Source: an uncultured Victivallales bacterium (GTDB lineage: Bacteria > Verrucomicrobiota > Lentisphaeria > Victivallales > UBA1829). From it: 59,208 nucleotides of DNA. Location of the stretch: contig CAKUJH010000022.1 in the NCBI GenBank assembly GCA_934661375.1, positions 1 to 59,208 on the forward strand, written 5' to 3'. Each line of letters begins with the position of its first letter. The first letter of the stretch is position 1. The notes beneath the pieces are model-generated. The model saw nothing but the letters and a program-made list of their open reading frames with translations. It was not told the origin of the DNA and did no database searches. The position numbers were made by a program, and so were the translations under genes. Positions 26,259 through 36,022 of the stretch are shown here, piece after piece.

Positions 26259-28523
26259 TCAGTCGATCCTCTTGCGCAGTTCGGTCCGGCGGATTTTGCC
26301 GCTGGACGTCTTCGGCATAGCTTCGACGAATTCAATTTTACGCGGGTATTTATACGGCGCTGTGTTGTGCTTGACGTAGTTCTGGATTTCCTTCTTGAGT
26401 TCATCCGAACCCGTGGTTCCCTTGGTCAGCACGATGAACGCCTTGACCACCTGTCCGCGGATGGGATCGGGGACGCCGACCACAGCGCATTCCAGCACAT
26501 AGGGGAGTTCCATCAGCACACTTTCGACCTCGAACGGCCCGATGCGATATCCGGAGGATTTAATCAGGTCGTCGCTGCGGCCGACGTAGAAGAAATAACC
26601 GTCTTCATCGCGCCATGCAGTGTCGCCGGTGTAGTACAGACCGTTGCGCCAGCTTTCCGCCGTTTTTTCGGGATCGCGGAAATAATCCAAAAACAGACCG
26701 CAGACCTCGTTCTTTTCCGCACGGATGGCGATTTCGCCGACTTCCCCGGATTCCACCGGTTTGCCGTCATGCGTAACCAGCTCGATCTTATACAGCGGAG
26801 AAGGTTTGCCCATCGAACCCAGTTTCGGGGTCATGCCGACCAGATTGCCCACGGAGAGCGTGGTTTCCGTCTGTCCGAAACCTTCCATGATTTTCAGCCC
26901 GGTTGCCCGCTGGAAGATGTTGAACACTTCCGGATTGAGCGCTTCGCCCGCAGTCGTGGCATACTTGATCGAGCTGAGGTCATATTTGGTGAGATCCTCG
27001 CGGATGAAGAACCGGTACATCGTCGGCGGCGCACAGAAAGTCGTGATGTTGTACTGCTTGAACAGACCGAGAATATCTGCGGCGTCAAAGCGGTCGAAGT
27101 CATACACGAAAACTGCGCTCTCGCAGAGCCATTGTCCGTAGAGTTTACCCCAGGCGGCTTTGCCCCAGCCGGTATCGGAAATCGTGAAATGCAGACCATC
27201 CGGCTGGACATTGTGCCACCAGCGCGCCGTGATGATGTGTCCGAGCGAATAGGTGTGCGAATGTTCAACCATTTTGGGATAGCCGGACGTGCCGGAGCTG
27301 AAATACATCAGGGCGGGATCATGCGCATTCAATCCTTCCACGCGGGGGAAGCTGTCGCTGTAACGTTCCACTTCGGCGTTGAAATCATGTTCGCATTCGC
27401 GCGCTTTGCCGACCGCAATCCGGAATTTGACGCCGGGGGAAGTTTTGAGGGCTTCGTCAACCAGTTCCGGCAGACCGTCATCCGATGAATAGATAACTCC
27501 GGAAATCTGTCCCTGCTGGAAACGGTATTCGAAATCCTTGACCTGCAGCTGGTTGGAGGCAGGAACCGCCACGGCTCCGATTTTATGCAAAGCATTGATA
27601 ATGAACCAGAACTGATAATGACGCTTCAGCACCAGCATGATGCGGTCGCCTTTTTTCACGCCCAGCGAAACCAGATAATTCGCCGTTTTGGAAGACCAGC
27701 GGGAAATATCGCGGAACGTGAAACGCCGTTCGTTGTGATGCTTGTCCAGCCACAGCATGGCGAGCTTGTCGGGATATTTTTCGCCCAGAACATCCACCAC
27801 GTCATAAGCGAAATTGTAGTTTTCCGGATAATGGAAACAGACCGATTCCAGATGACCTTCCGGCGTCAGTTTTTCCGACATGAACTGCTGATAGATCAGC
27901 TGACGCTGCGGAGCAGGCGTCTCTTCAACTTCATGCGGTTCAACAGAAAGCGGTTCATCGTCTTCGCCGCGGATGACCACCGCCAGAAATTCGCAAGGTT
28001 CGTCCCCGATGGCGATCATGCCGTGCGGATGGGACGAATCATACATAATGCTGTCTCCCGGATTCATGATTTCCGTTTTGTCGTCGAAACGGACTTTGAG
28101 ACGCCCCTTCAGGATATAATCGAATTCCTGTCCGGAGTGAGTGGACAGGTGGATCGGGGCGTTTTCATCCTGCGGAGGAGCTTTGACCACAAAGGGTTCG
28201 GCATGACGGTTCTTGAGCAGAGCAGAGCGGTGAAGATATTCAAAACCGGCACGGCGGCGGATCGGCATACCGCAGTTGCTGCGGGTCAGCGTATAGAAGG
28301 AAAGTTTCGGAGATTCACCGGTTACCAGCTGGCTGATGTCTACTCCGAGTCTTTCGGCACAGCGGTAAATAAAAGTAAAGGAACTGTCCACTGTGCCTGC
28401 TTCATGAGCAAGATATTCTTCCTCGCTGGTATTTGTCACCTTGGCCATTTCGGAAACGGGAACTTCGAGAATCGTCCGGAGTTCACGCAAGCGTTTCCCC
28501 ATTTGCATGAGTTGATTTTCCAT
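26259..28523 (-). CDS. HTH-cupin-acyl-CoA synthetase fusion protein
   Basis: 754 residues. Three domains in order: an XRE-type helix-turn-helix (about 8-65, ending GVDISQLVTGE), a cupin (about 118-185, with STHSGQEFDYILKGRLKV and SSHPHGMI giving the metal-binding histidines and glutamate), and an AMP-forming acyl-CoA synthetase (about 225-754). The last has the P-loop YFSSGTSGYPK (407-417), GFGQTETT, YYTGDTAWRDEDGYFFYVGRSDD and the acyl-adenylate lysine in KTSSGKIRR near the end. The ligase resembles medium-chain synthetases. XRE-cupin proteins are normally separate regulators, so this enzyme may also bind DNA. A strong TATATT lies in the upstream gap. Confidence 0.88.
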   Translation of the reverse strand: MENQLMQMGKRLRELRTILEVPVSEMAKVTNTSEEEYLAHEAGTVDSSFTFIYRCAERLGVDISQLVTGESPKLSFYTLTRSNCGMPIRRRAGFEYLHRSALLKNRHAEPFVVKAPPQDENAPIHLSTHSGQEFDYILKGRLKVRFDDKTEIMNPGDSIMYDSSHPHGMIAIGDEPCEFLAVVIRGEDDEPLSVEPHEVEETPAPQRQLIYQQFMSEKLTPEGHLESVCFHYPENYNFAYDVVDVLGEKYPDKLAMLWLDKHHNERRFTFRDISRWSSKTANYLVSLGVKKGDRIMLVLKRHYQFWFIINALHKIGAVAVPASNQLQVKDFEYRFQQGQISGVIYSSDDGLPELVDEALKTSPGVKFRIAVGKARECEHDFNAEVERYSDSFPRVEGLNAHDPALMYFSSGTSGYPKMVEHSHTYSLGHIITARWWHNVQPDGLHFTISDTGWGKAAWGKLYGQWLCESAVFVYDFDRFDAADILGLFKQYNITTFCAPPTMYRFFIREDLTKYDLSSIKYATTAGEALNPEVFNIFQRATGLKIMEGFGQTETTLSVGNLVGMTPKLGSMGKPSPLYKIELVTHDGKPVESGEVGEIAIRAEKNEVCGLFLDYFRDPEKTAESWRNGLYYTGDTAWRDEDGYFFYVGRSDDLIKSSGYRIGPFEVESVLMELPYVLECAVVGVPDPIRGQVVKAFIVLTKGTTGSDELKKEIQNYVKHNTAPYKYPRKIEFVEAMPKTSSGKIRRTELRKRID

Positions 28524-28621
28524 ACTGAATCCTTTATCTTTTCCAGTTTGAGCAGGTAATATACACCGTTTTCTTCAAAAAATAAAATGAGACGGCTGAA
28601 AAATCCGGATTTTTCCCGTAT

Positions 28622-29503
28622 TTACGCAGATTTTTCCTTGCCGCCGGCAATGACGGTCATCACAGACGCCATCACCAGAATGATTCCGATCAGCAGCGGC
28701 CACGTGAATTTTTCCCCGAATACAAACAGTCCGATGCAGACCGCCGTTACCGGTTCCAGCGCGCCGAGAATCGCCGTTTTGGTGGCTCCGATATAACGGA
28801 TTGCAATCGCCATCAGCAGGAACGAAAGCAGCGAGGGGAAGAACGCCAGTCCCAGCGCATTGCCCAGGGCGGTGAAACTCGGCAGCATCTGGAGATTCCG
28901 TCCGAATCCCAGAAACACCAGAAAATACAGACAGCCGATCACCATGGCATAAAAAGTCAGAGTCTCCGGCTGCATTTCCTTCAGACGCGAAACCTTCACT
29001 TCCACAATATAAACGGCATACGTCAGCGAAGAAATCAGCACATACACCACGCCGGCGACATTGATTTTCGCGCCTTCCCCCGGACGGCACAGCACCGCCA
29101 CACCGATCAGAGCCAGCAGCACCCCGGCAATGGTCCGGCCCGTCAGTTTCTCCTTGAAGCCGATCACCATGATCGCCGCCACCATAATCGGGTACACAAA
29201 CATGATCGCCGCACCGATTCCGGAATCCATGATCTGGAAACTCAGGTACCAGGTGTTGCAGGACGCCGCCAGCAGCAGACCGCCCGCCAGCACATGAAAG
29301 AACTGATGTTTCGGCAGCCGAAACGAATCTTTCCGGATCAGCATGATTCCCCCCAGCAGAATGGAGGCAAACAGAAAACGGTAGAACAGCACAGATCCCG
29401 GCAGCAGACCGTCCCGGTATAAATGCAGACCGAACAACGGGTTCATCCCGTACGTGATTGCCGCAATGATTCCAAGCAGATACCCTTTGACTGTTCCGTT
29501 CAT
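28622..29503 (-). CDS. EamA/DMT-superfamily exporter
   Basis: 293 residues with ten hydrophobic segments arranged as two EamA repeats; the first ends near GVAVLCRPG and the second near residue 285 at MTVIAGGKEKSA. ALEPVTAVCIGLFVFGE is the typical helix 9 motif. It probably exports a metabolite or drug. It overlaps the upstream MarR gene by four bases (ATGA), so the two form one transcript. Confidence 0.85.
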   Translation of the reverse strand: MNGTVKGYLLGIIAAITYGMNPLFGLHLYRDGLLPGSVLFYRFLFASILLGGIMLIRKDSFRLPKHQFFHVLAGGLLLAASCNTWYLSFQIMDSGIGAAIMFVYPIMVAAIMVIGFKEKLTGRTIAGVLLALIGVAVLCRPGEGAKINVAGVVYVLISSLTYAVYIVEVKVSRLKEMQPETLTFYAMVIGCLYFLVFLGFGRNLQMLPSFTALGNALGLAFFPSLLSFLLMAIAIRYIGATKTAILGALEPVTAVCIGLFVFGEKFTWPLLIGIILVMASVMTVIAGGKEKSA

Positions 29504-29961
29504 ACTTCCTCGTCTTCCGGGTTCATGACCCGGTTCAATATTTTACTGTAATCTATGAATGAATCGGCGGAAAGACGCACCTTGTCCATCCCCGTCTGTT
29601 TCACTGCGCGGATCTCCGCTTCCCGCAGAGGTCTGACGATCCGGTCCGCATAAACCTGCCCTTCCGGAGTCAGCCGCAGATATTTTTCCTTCTGATTCCC
29701 CCCCGCCTGTTCCAGTGTGAGATATCCTTGCCGTTGCAACCGCTTCACGGTATTGTGAATGGTCTGTTTGGGCAGCATGTAGCTGTTGCATATATCCGTC
29801 TGGGTACAGTCCGGGGTTTCGAACAGCGAATAGAAAATCAGCATTTCGTGATAGTTGACTTTCTGGCTGGCGCACCATTTCCGATATGCGGAACGGAAAC
29901 AGATCACCGCGCAGTTCAACGTAAAAATAACTCCGGATAAATCACTCTGGACAGACATCAT
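29500..29961 (-). CDS. MarR-family transcriptional regulator
   Basis: 153 residues. Winged helix-turn-helix dimer: the recognition region is CTQTDICNSYMLPKQTIHNTVKRLQRQGYL and the wing NQKEKYLRLTPEGQ. It probably represses its own operon with the EamA exporter gene and responds to a small-molecule ligand. The start is preceded by AAGGTTG; an imperfect operator palindrome lies between the promoter and the start. Arrangement as MarR plus exporter is common for efflux systems. Confidence 0.85.
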   Translation of the reverse strand: MMSVQSDLSGVIFTLNCAVICFRSAYRKWCASQKVNYHEMLIFYSLFETPDCTQTDICNSYMLPKQTIHNTVKRLQRQGYLTLEQAGGNQKEKYLRLTPEGQVYADRIVRPLREAEIRAVKQTGMDKVRLSADSFIDYSKILNRVMNPEDEEV

Positions 29962-29969
29962 GCAACCTT

Positions 29970-30019
29970 ATTTAGTATTATTTGGGACTATAATATACTC
30001 TGCTGTTCTTTTTTTTCAA
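29970..30019 (-). promoter_or_regulatory. MarR-exporter promoter with palindromic operator
   Basis: Minus strand: TTGAAA (30014-30019), a 16-bp spacer and TATATT (29992-29997). Just downstream, TTAGTATTATTTGGGACTATAA (plus-strand view, around 29971-29992) is an imperfect inverted repeat with AGT/ACT half sites, a likely site for the MarR protein. Confidence 0.55.
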
Positions 30020-30135
30020 CCGGAATTCTCTTCTTTTCTCCGGAAAAGCGGTTCTGCACCGGAAATTTGCTTTCCCGCAGGAAAAATTCGGTTATTTTTT
30101 CATAAAAAACAGATTTACCCCCCTTGTATTTTTAT

Positions 30136-30167
30136 TGTTTTGGTATATAGTTAAGAGAACCAAAACA
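30136..30167. promoter_or_regulatory. Palindromic operator at the GntR gene
   Basis: TGTTTTGGT (30136-30144) and ACCAAAACA (30159-30167) form a perfect 9-bp inverted repeat with a 14-bp spacer containing TATATAG. It ends 21 bases upstream of the regulator start, suggesting autoregulation. Confidence 0.6.
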
Positions 30168-30188
30168 GTAAAAACAGGATATTTCCGC

Positions 30189-31208
30189 ATGAAAAGAGAA
30201 AATATGAAAGGGGCAGGCGAACCGGTCCGGCGTTATCTGATGTCGCTGGTAAGTCAGGGCGGCAAAACGCCCGTGAAGATTCCCGCGGAACGGGAACTGG
30301 CGGAAATGCTGGGGCTGAGCCGCGGAACCGTGCGCCGCGCAATTGCCTATTTCGAGGAATCCCATTTTCTTATGCGGCTGCCCGGACGCAAAGGCGCATT
30401 TACGGATCCGCGTTCCTCACGCATGGTTATGGCATCCATCGGCATCGTGACGGATGCCAACTGGTTCGATCATTGCAGACTCACCATCCTGAAAGGTTTT
30501 TCCGATGCGCTGACAGAATTGAAAATCAATCATTCCTGCTGTTTTGAGTTTCGCCGCAGTATGGACAGCGAGACGTTTGCGGAATCTCTGCGTTACAGCG
30601 GACACGCTCTGCTGCTGGACATGCAGTCGGAAGATGCCCAATTTCAGGTGAAAGAACTTGGGTCCGATAAAATTCCTGTAATCAGTTACAATGCCGTCCG
30701 TCTGTTTGATCATGAATACGCGGGAAAAACCATTGCGGAGTTCTTTATCCGGCAGAAGTGCCGCAAAGTGATTTTCTGGTGCGTTGATGATCTGAAACGC
30801 CAATCATTTCTCCGGCATCTGACAGAAAACGGGGCGGAATGCATCGCCAGCAATGAACTGCTGAACGATCCGCTGTCAAAAATCGGAAAATCCAGACTGA
30901 AGTCCGCGGACGGCATCTTCATCAGCGGGAATATTCATAACGGCATTTATGCGGCACTGGATTATCTGGCAAGCAATAAGTCGCGCATTCCAATTCTGCT
31001 GCGCCCGCTGGAGGAAGAGGAACAGATCAAAAGGGAGTATCCGATGCTGGATATTCATTGTCTGAGCAATGCGGCGGAAAGCCGCGCACAATACCAGGCG
31101 GCATGGAATCTGGGATGTCAGGCAGCAGATATATTGTCGAACAGACCGGTTCGGGAAATCCCGAAGCTCCGCCATTATGAGATAAATGTTTGCGAACATG
31201 AAACATAA
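30189..31208 (+). CDS. GntR-type regulator with a LacI-like sensor domain
   Basis: 339 residues. The N-terminal GntR winged helix (about residues 10-75) shows IPAERELAEMLGLSRGTVRRAIAYFEE; the rest resembles the periplasmic-binding-protein-like effector domain of LacI/GalR regulators (IGIVTDANWFDH..., ADGIFISGNIHNGIYAALDYL). This chimera is typical of AraR-like sugar regulators. The start at 30189 has AGGA nine bases before; an ATG at 30204 is an alternative. It is followed by genes for a pseudopilin-like protein, a DUF4838 protein and a sugar isomerase, its probable targets. Confidence 0.85.
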   Translation: MKRENMKGAGEPVRRYLMSLVSQGGKTPVKIPAERELAEMLGLSRGTVRRAIAYFEESHFLMRLPGRKGAFTDPRSSRMVMASIGIVTDANWFDHCRLTILKGFSDALTELKINHSCCFEFRRSMDSETFAESLRYSGHALLLDMQSEDAQFQVKELGSDKIPVISYNAVRLFDHEYAGKTIAEFFIRQKCRKVIFWCVDDLKRQSFLRHLTENGAECIASNELLNDPLSKIGKSRLKSADGIFISGNIHNGIYAALDYLASNKSRIPILLRPLEEEEQIKREYPMLDIHCLSNAAESRAQYQAAWNLGCQAADILSNRPVREIPKLRHYEINVCEHET

Positions 31209-31291
31209 AAACCAGGAGGATGCTCTAAACAGGAAATCAGAGAACGTTTCATATTGTCAATAATGTCAAAGTCAGAAAGGAGAAACAAGCC

Positions 31292-32038
31292 ATGAACTTC
31301 CAGAAGTCATTACCGTCTATTTCATATTTGAAGCGTAATCCGCTGCGGTTTACTCTTATCGAACTTCTCATTGTTATTGCGATCATCGCCATTCTGGCGG
31401 GAATGCTGCTGCCGGCATTGAATTCGGCAAGGGAAACCGCCCGCGGCATTGCCTGCCGGAATAATCTCAGCAATATCGGGAAAGCCGTCCTGTTCTATAC
31501 CAGCGACAATCAGGAGTATCTGCCCAGTCAAACCCCTGATGCACCGTATAAATATGAAACCGTCTGGAAAGTTCAGCGGGACAACTATCCGAATGCCGGT
31601 CCGCTGGAACAGTATCTGCAATGCAAAAAGAATGAACCCGACATCGGCAGATGCTATCCGAACATCAAGTCGCGTCTGGCGTGTCCTTCCGCAAATTGCA
31701 ACGGGACCAATTACTGGTATACGTACGGAGCCAATTACCATGTTTTTCAACCAATTGCCGGAGACGGTGCGGCATACCCGAACCGGAAGCTCACCCAGGT
31801 TCCCAAGCCGACGCGCACCATGGAGGCTATTGATACAAATGAAATCAACAGCAACGGCATTGTGGCTTCATGGAGCAATCAGCGGGTGGAACTGCGGCAT
31901 AAAAAATCTGCGAACATGTCGTTCCTTGACGGGCATGTTTCCGGGATGCAGTACCAGACATTCAAGGCACTGAAGTATTACAGCTATTTCTGGTTCCCGC
32001 AGCCGCCGAATCTCGTGAATGATGAAAATCTTTATTGA
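31292..32038 (+). CDS. Prepilin-type protein with H-x9-DG C-terminal domain
   Basis: 248 residues. A type II secretion/type IV pilin-like N-terminus: after a short basic leader, LRFTLIELLIVIAIIAILAG is the prepilin cleavage and methylation segment (conserved Glu at position 5 of the mature helix). The C-terminus RHKKSANMSFLDGHVSG is the H-x9-DG motif of the DUF1559-like pseudopilins that are hugely expanded in Lentisphaerae and Planctomycetes. It probably is processed by a prepilin peptidase and sits in the envelope. The ribosome site is GAAAGGAG. It may work in secretion or display of the next protein. Confidence 0.85.
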   Translation: MNFQKSLPSISYLKRNPLRFTLIELLIVIAIIAILAGMLLPALNSARETARGIACRNNLSNIGKAVLFYTSDNQEYLPSQTPDAPYKYETVWKVQRDNYPNAGPLEQYLQCKKNEPDIGRCYPNIKSRLACPSANCNGTNYWYTYGANYHVFQPIAGDGAAYPNRKLTQVPKPTRTMEAIDTNEINSNGIVASWSNQRVELRHKKSANMSFLDGHVSGMQYQTFKALKYYSYFWFPQPPNLVNDENLY

Positions 32039-32065
32039 AACCTTAACCCCATAAGGAAAACGTCT

Positions 32066-35023
32066 ATGAAAGTGCAAACTCTCCTTACCGCAGTCTGTCT
32101 GTTTTCCGGCGCATTGCTGAACGCAGACTCTCTCTTCTATGAACACGGCAAACCGGACCGCAAGGTTGAACTGGGCAAAAAAGCCGAACTCAATCTTACC
32201 GCCGCCAATACCGTGGTCGTAACCGCTCCGGATGCTTCTGACACTGTGCAGTTCGCTGCGGAAGAACTCAGTAAATATCTGGGACAGACTCTCGGAGGCA
32301 GTATTCCCGTGGTTCATCAGCCGAATCCGGATAAAATCTCCCTGATTGTCGGGCTGAACCAGTGGTCGGACCAGGCAGGAATCGACCGGAAAACCCTGAT
32401 CCGCGACGCCTTCATCATCCGGACGCGGGGCAGCCAGGTCTTCATTGCCGGAATCGACGATCCGAAAGCCGAACCGGAAAAAATGCTGAAAATCCGGGGC
32501 ATCAGCGCCCGCGACCTGTTCAAGGAACGCGCCACTCTGTTCGCCGTGTACGATTTTCTGGAACGTTTCGCCGGTACGCGTTTCTATCATGCCGGCGAAC
32601 TGTTCACCATCATTCAGCCGGAAAAAGCCATCGCCCTGCCGGCCATAGACATTTATGACCGCCCGGATTACATGGCACGTTTTTACAGCTATGACTCCGG
32701 AGTGCTGGAAGATGATGATCTTTCGCAGAAATGCTGGTCGCCGACGGTTCATCATTCACCGAGCAAAATGCTGGATTATTTCCGTAACCGGGAACAGACG
32801 CGCAACATTCCGAACTGCCACGGACTCAGCTATCTGCGTTACATCGAGCGTTTCAGCAAAACGCATCCGGAGTATTTTGCCCTGCACAGCAGCGGCAAAC
32901 GTTATTTCGACCGTTCCATGCCGCATACCGGACAGCTCTGCTACACCAGCGGCATCATGGAGGAAATCTACAAGGATGCCGAAGCGATTCTGAGCGGCGA
33001 CCGTGAAAAACTGAAAGCGCGTGATCCGCATTTCATCAACCAATGGGGAAATTTCAGCATTCCGCCCAATGCCCAGATGTTCGGCATGGTTTTCAATTTC
33101 ATGCCCCAGGATTCCTACTATCCCTGCCGCTGCAAAAACTGCGAACCGTACATGAAAACGCCGCAGAGCATCAGCAATTTCATGTGGGGGAAAATTGTGG
33201 AAATCGCCAACCGTCTGAAAAAGAACGGCGTCAAAGGCTACGTTTCCGCCATGGCATATCCGCCCTGCCACATTCCGCCGGAAAATCTTGAGTTCCCGGA
33301 CAATCTGGTGGTGATGGTGGCGCAGAACGGTCCGTGGGATCCGCCGGCAGTTCAGGCGGAAAACCATAAAATAATCCGCGAATGGAATAAGCGGTCCAAG
33401 GTCTGCAAAGTATGGATGTGGAATTACATCTGCAAAGTGGAATGCCGCCGTCTGGTCATGCCCGGAATTCCCCCGACAACCCCGCGCGCTGTCGGCAAAT
33501 ACTACGCCAGTCTTGCCGGAGACATCAACGGAGCGTTCCTCGAAAGCGGATCGACCGGATTGCAGGAACATTTCATGCAGCTGTTCCTCGACCGCTACAT
33601 TCACGGCAAAATCTGCTGGAACAATTCACTGGATACGGAAAGCATTCTGAAGGAACATTATCAGCTCTGTTACGGAAAAGCCGCTCCGGAAATGCAGAAA
33701 ATCTTTGAACGCATGGAAGATCTCTGGCTGCATAAAATCGGCGGCAACACCATTATGAACAATCTCGGTCCGATGAATATCCCGCCGTCCGATTACGAAC
33801 TCTGGCACGATATTTACAGCGGAAAATGTCTGAAGGAAATGCGCGCCTGGTATGACTCCGCCGAACGTAAAGCCGGCGGTGATAAAAAAGCGCTCGAACG
33901 TATCCGCTACATCCGCAAAGTGCTGTTCAATCCCATCGAGCAGCAGCGCGAAAACTATATGCGGATCACGGAATCCATCAGCGGTTTCAAGGTGGCATTC
34001 GGTCCGGGGACTCCCGCGGAACTCTGGCTCCAGCCGCTGAAAAACACGGACCAGTCGTTCCCTGCGACCAAAGTGAAAGCGGAAGACCTCGGTTCACAGC
34101 TGAAAATCACTTTCTTCTGCGATGAACCGGAAATGGATAAAGTTTCTGCCGCGAAACGGCAGTTTGACGAGAGCGGAATCTGGCAGGACAACAGCGTGGA
34201 AATTTTCCTCAATCCGTCCGCAGACAATAAGAATTATTATCACTGGATCATCAATTCCGCCGGCAGCTGGTTCGACGCCAAAGCGGTCAAGAACGGCGCA
34301 AAACAGCAGATAGATGCCCAATGGAACAGCAATGCCGAAGTGAAAGTCGGCAGGAATGCCAAAGGCTGGACCGCAGAACTGATCCTTGACAAAAGCATTG
34401 CCAAGGACTGGAATCCCGACGGATTCAAGGCGAACTTCACCCGCAGCCGCATTCTGGCAGGAAAACAGCAGCTCTTCACCTGGAGTCCGTTCCTGGTGAG
34501 TGGATTCCACGAACTCGAAAAATTCGGAAGTCTGGTTCCGCCGGAAAAAATCCCGGTCAATCAGATCAATATGAAAGAACTGTTCGCCAGTGTCAAATAC
34601 AACAACAGAAACAAAGCCGGTTCTCTGGATGCCAGCACCTTTGTTTTCAGCGGCAAATCACTGAAAATCACCGCTTCGGACAAATCGGAAATTCCGGCGG
34701 GCAAGTACCGCGGGTATTCGCTGGGCATCCGGCTGGACAACATCAGACCGAATACGAAATACCGGCTGACTTACTACATCAAAGTCAAGGACATGACCGC
34801 GCTGCAGCGGTCCGGCGGCGCCGGTGTGCAGATCTGGAACACCAACCGGAATTTCTGGTTCCCGCAGCCGCGTCTCACCGGCACGACTCCGTGGATCAAA
34901 CAGAGTTTCGTTTTCACTTCCGTTCCGGAAAGCAATCCGAAAAGCTCTTACCTGCACTGCCATATCATGAACGCTTACGGCGAAGTCTGGTTTGACGGCG
35001 TCACCCTGGAGGAAATCAAGTAA
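32066..35023 (+). CDS. Secreted DUF4838 protein with CBM9-like domain
   Basis: 985 residues with a signal peptide (MKVQTLLTAVCLFSGALLNA). An alpha-glucuronidase-like N-domain (about 35-200: TVQFAAEELSKYLGQTLGG, TLFAVYDFLERFAGTRFYHAGE) is followed by the DUF4838 region (to about 480; a CRCKNC cysteine pair near residue 350 and GPWDPPAV). A helical region follows, then a CBM9-like domain (about 700-800: WQDNSVEIFLNP, GWTAELILDKSI) and a C-terminal beta-sandwich. DUF4838 proteins are thought to be glycoside hydrolases, but catalytic residues cannot be assigned here. Confidence 0.85.
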   Translation: MKVQTLLTAVCLFSGALLNADSLFYEHGKPDRKVELGKKAELNLTAANTVVVTAPDASDTVQFAAEELSKYLGQTLGGSIPVVHQPNPDKISLIVGLNQWSDQAGIDRKTLIRDAFIIRTRGSQVFIAGIDDPKAEPEKMLKIRGISARDLFKERATLFAVYDFLERFAGTRFYHAGELFTIIQPEKAIALPAIDIYDRPDYMARFYSYDSGVLEDDDLSQKCWSPTVHHSPSKMLDYFRNREQTRNIPNCHGLSYLRYIERFSKTHPEYFALHSSGKRYFDRSMPHTGQLCYTSGIMEEIYKDAEAILSGDREKLKARDPHFINQWGNFSIPPNAQMFGMVFNFMPQDSYYPCRCKNCEPYMKTPQSISNFMWGKIVEIANRLKKNGVKGYVSAMAYPPCHIPPENLEFPDNLVVMVAQNGPWDPPAVQAENHKIIREWNKRSKVCKVWMWNYICKVECRRLVMPGIPPTTPRAVGKYYASLAGDINGAFLESGSTGLQEHFMQLFLDRYIHGKICWNNSLDTESILKEHYQLCYGKAAPEMQKIFERMEDLWLHKIGGNTIMNNLGPMNIPPSDYELWHDIYSGKCLKEMRAWYDSAERKAGGDKKALERIRYIRKVLFNPIEQQRENYMRITESISGFKVAFGPGTPAELWLQPLKNTDQSFPATKVKAEDLGSQLKITFFCDEPEMDKVSAAKRQFDESGIWQDNSVEIFLNPSADNKNYYHWIINSAGSWFDAKAVKNGAKQQIDAQWNSNAEVKVGRNAKGWTAELILDKSIAKDWNPDGFKANFTRSRILAGKQQLFTWSPFLVSGFHELEKFGSLVPPEKIPVNQINMKELFASVKYNNRNKAGSLDASTFVFSGKSLKITASDKSEIPAGKYRGYSLGIRLDNIRPNTKYRLTYYIKVKDMTALQRSGGAGVQIWNTNRNFWFPQPRLTGTTPWIKQSFVFTSVPESNPKSSYLHCHIMNAYGEVWFDGVTLEEIK

Positions 35024-35038
35024 AATTCCGGTTTTCAG

Positions 35039-35092
35039 AAAACTGCGGATCCGCATCCGGCGGCTGAACGGTTTGCGGATTCCGCAGTTTTT
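35039..35092 (+). terminator. Terminator after the DUF4838 gene
   Basis: AAAACTGCGGATCCGCA pairs with TGCGGATTCCGCAGTTTT (one bulge) around an 18-base loop, then T-rich sequence. Confidence 0.7.
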
Positions 35093-35183
35093 ACTGCATT
35101 TTTCATGCAGAATGAACTTGAAAAAAACAGCCATCCGCATTATATTATTTCCGCAACCTCACTAACAGAAGGAATTCCACAAT

Positions 35184-36002
35184 ATGTTCGACCTTGGACT
35201 TGGCAGTTCGGTATCCTCCGTCACCCCGCTGGTGATGCCGAACGACATTGAAGCTATGGAAAATTCAAAAATTTCCACCTTCGAACTGACGCCCGGCAAT
35301 TTCGCCACCGATTACGACGGTTCGCTTCGGGAAGCCTTTCAGCGAATGCTCCGCCGTACCGGAAAAAAAGCGGCGTCTTACCATATTCCGTTCAGCAGAC
35401 GGGACGATTTTTCGGATCCGGAGGAAGAATTCCGCAAAGCCGCCGTTTCCCGTTTCCGCGCTCTGCTGCATGAGGCGTTCCGGTTCGACTGCAGAATCAT
35501 TGTCCTGCACCCCAGTACGGAACTGGATGCCGCCGCCGACCGCACAGTCCGGTTCGCACAGCTGCGCAAAAGCATGGAAGCCGTTGAAGATCAGCTGAAT
35601 GAATACGGCATGACCCTCGCACTCGAACTCCTGCCGCGTCATTGTCTGGGCAATACCCTGAGCGACATCGAAAAGATTCTGGACGGTTTTTCCGACACCT
35701 TCGGCTGCTGCATGGATGTGAATCACCTGATGGGACGATATGCGCAGATTCCGGATATGGTCCGCAAGCTGGGCAAGCGTCTGATCACGCTGCATCTGTC
35801 TGATTATGACGGCATTGACGAACGGCACTGGGTTCCGGCGCCGGGTGCGGGCGTCATCGACTGGAAAGCCTTCCTTGCCGCGCTCCGCGACATTGATTAC
35901 CGCGGACCTTTCAACTTCGAAGTGAAATGTGATCTGGACAAATCCCCGGCGGAACGCGTCCGGAGCATTGAAGAGTCTTACGACTGGCTCCGTTCTCTCT
36001 GA
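35184..36002 (+). CDS. Sugar phosphate isomerase/epimerase-like TIM barrel
   Basis: 272 residues of the AP-endonuclease-2 TIM-barrel superfamily, which includes xylose isomerase-like and IolE/IolI-type enzymes. Metal-ligand segments: IIVLHPSTE, LALELLPRH, CMDVNHLMG, ITLHLSDYDGIDERHW, and FNFEVKC at the end. It probably isomerises or epimerises a sugar acid or polyol. It has its own leader after the terminator at 35039-35092 and belongs to the GntR cassette by position. Confidence 0.8.
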   Translation: MFDLGLGSSVSSVTPLVMPNDIEAMENSKISTFELTPGNFATDYDGSLREAFQRMLRRTGKKAASYHIPFSRRDDFSDPEEEFRKAAVSRFRALLHEAFRFDCRIIVLHPSTELDAAADRTVRFAQLRKSMEAVEDQLNEYGMTLALELLPRHCLGNTLSDIEKILDGFSDTFGCCMDVNHLMGRYAQIPDMVRKLGKRLITLHLSDYDGIDERHWVPAPGAGVIDWKAFLAALRDIDYRGPFNFEVKCDLDKSPAERVRSIEESYDWLRSL

Positions 36003-36022
36003 TCCCGCAAAATATTTTTCAG

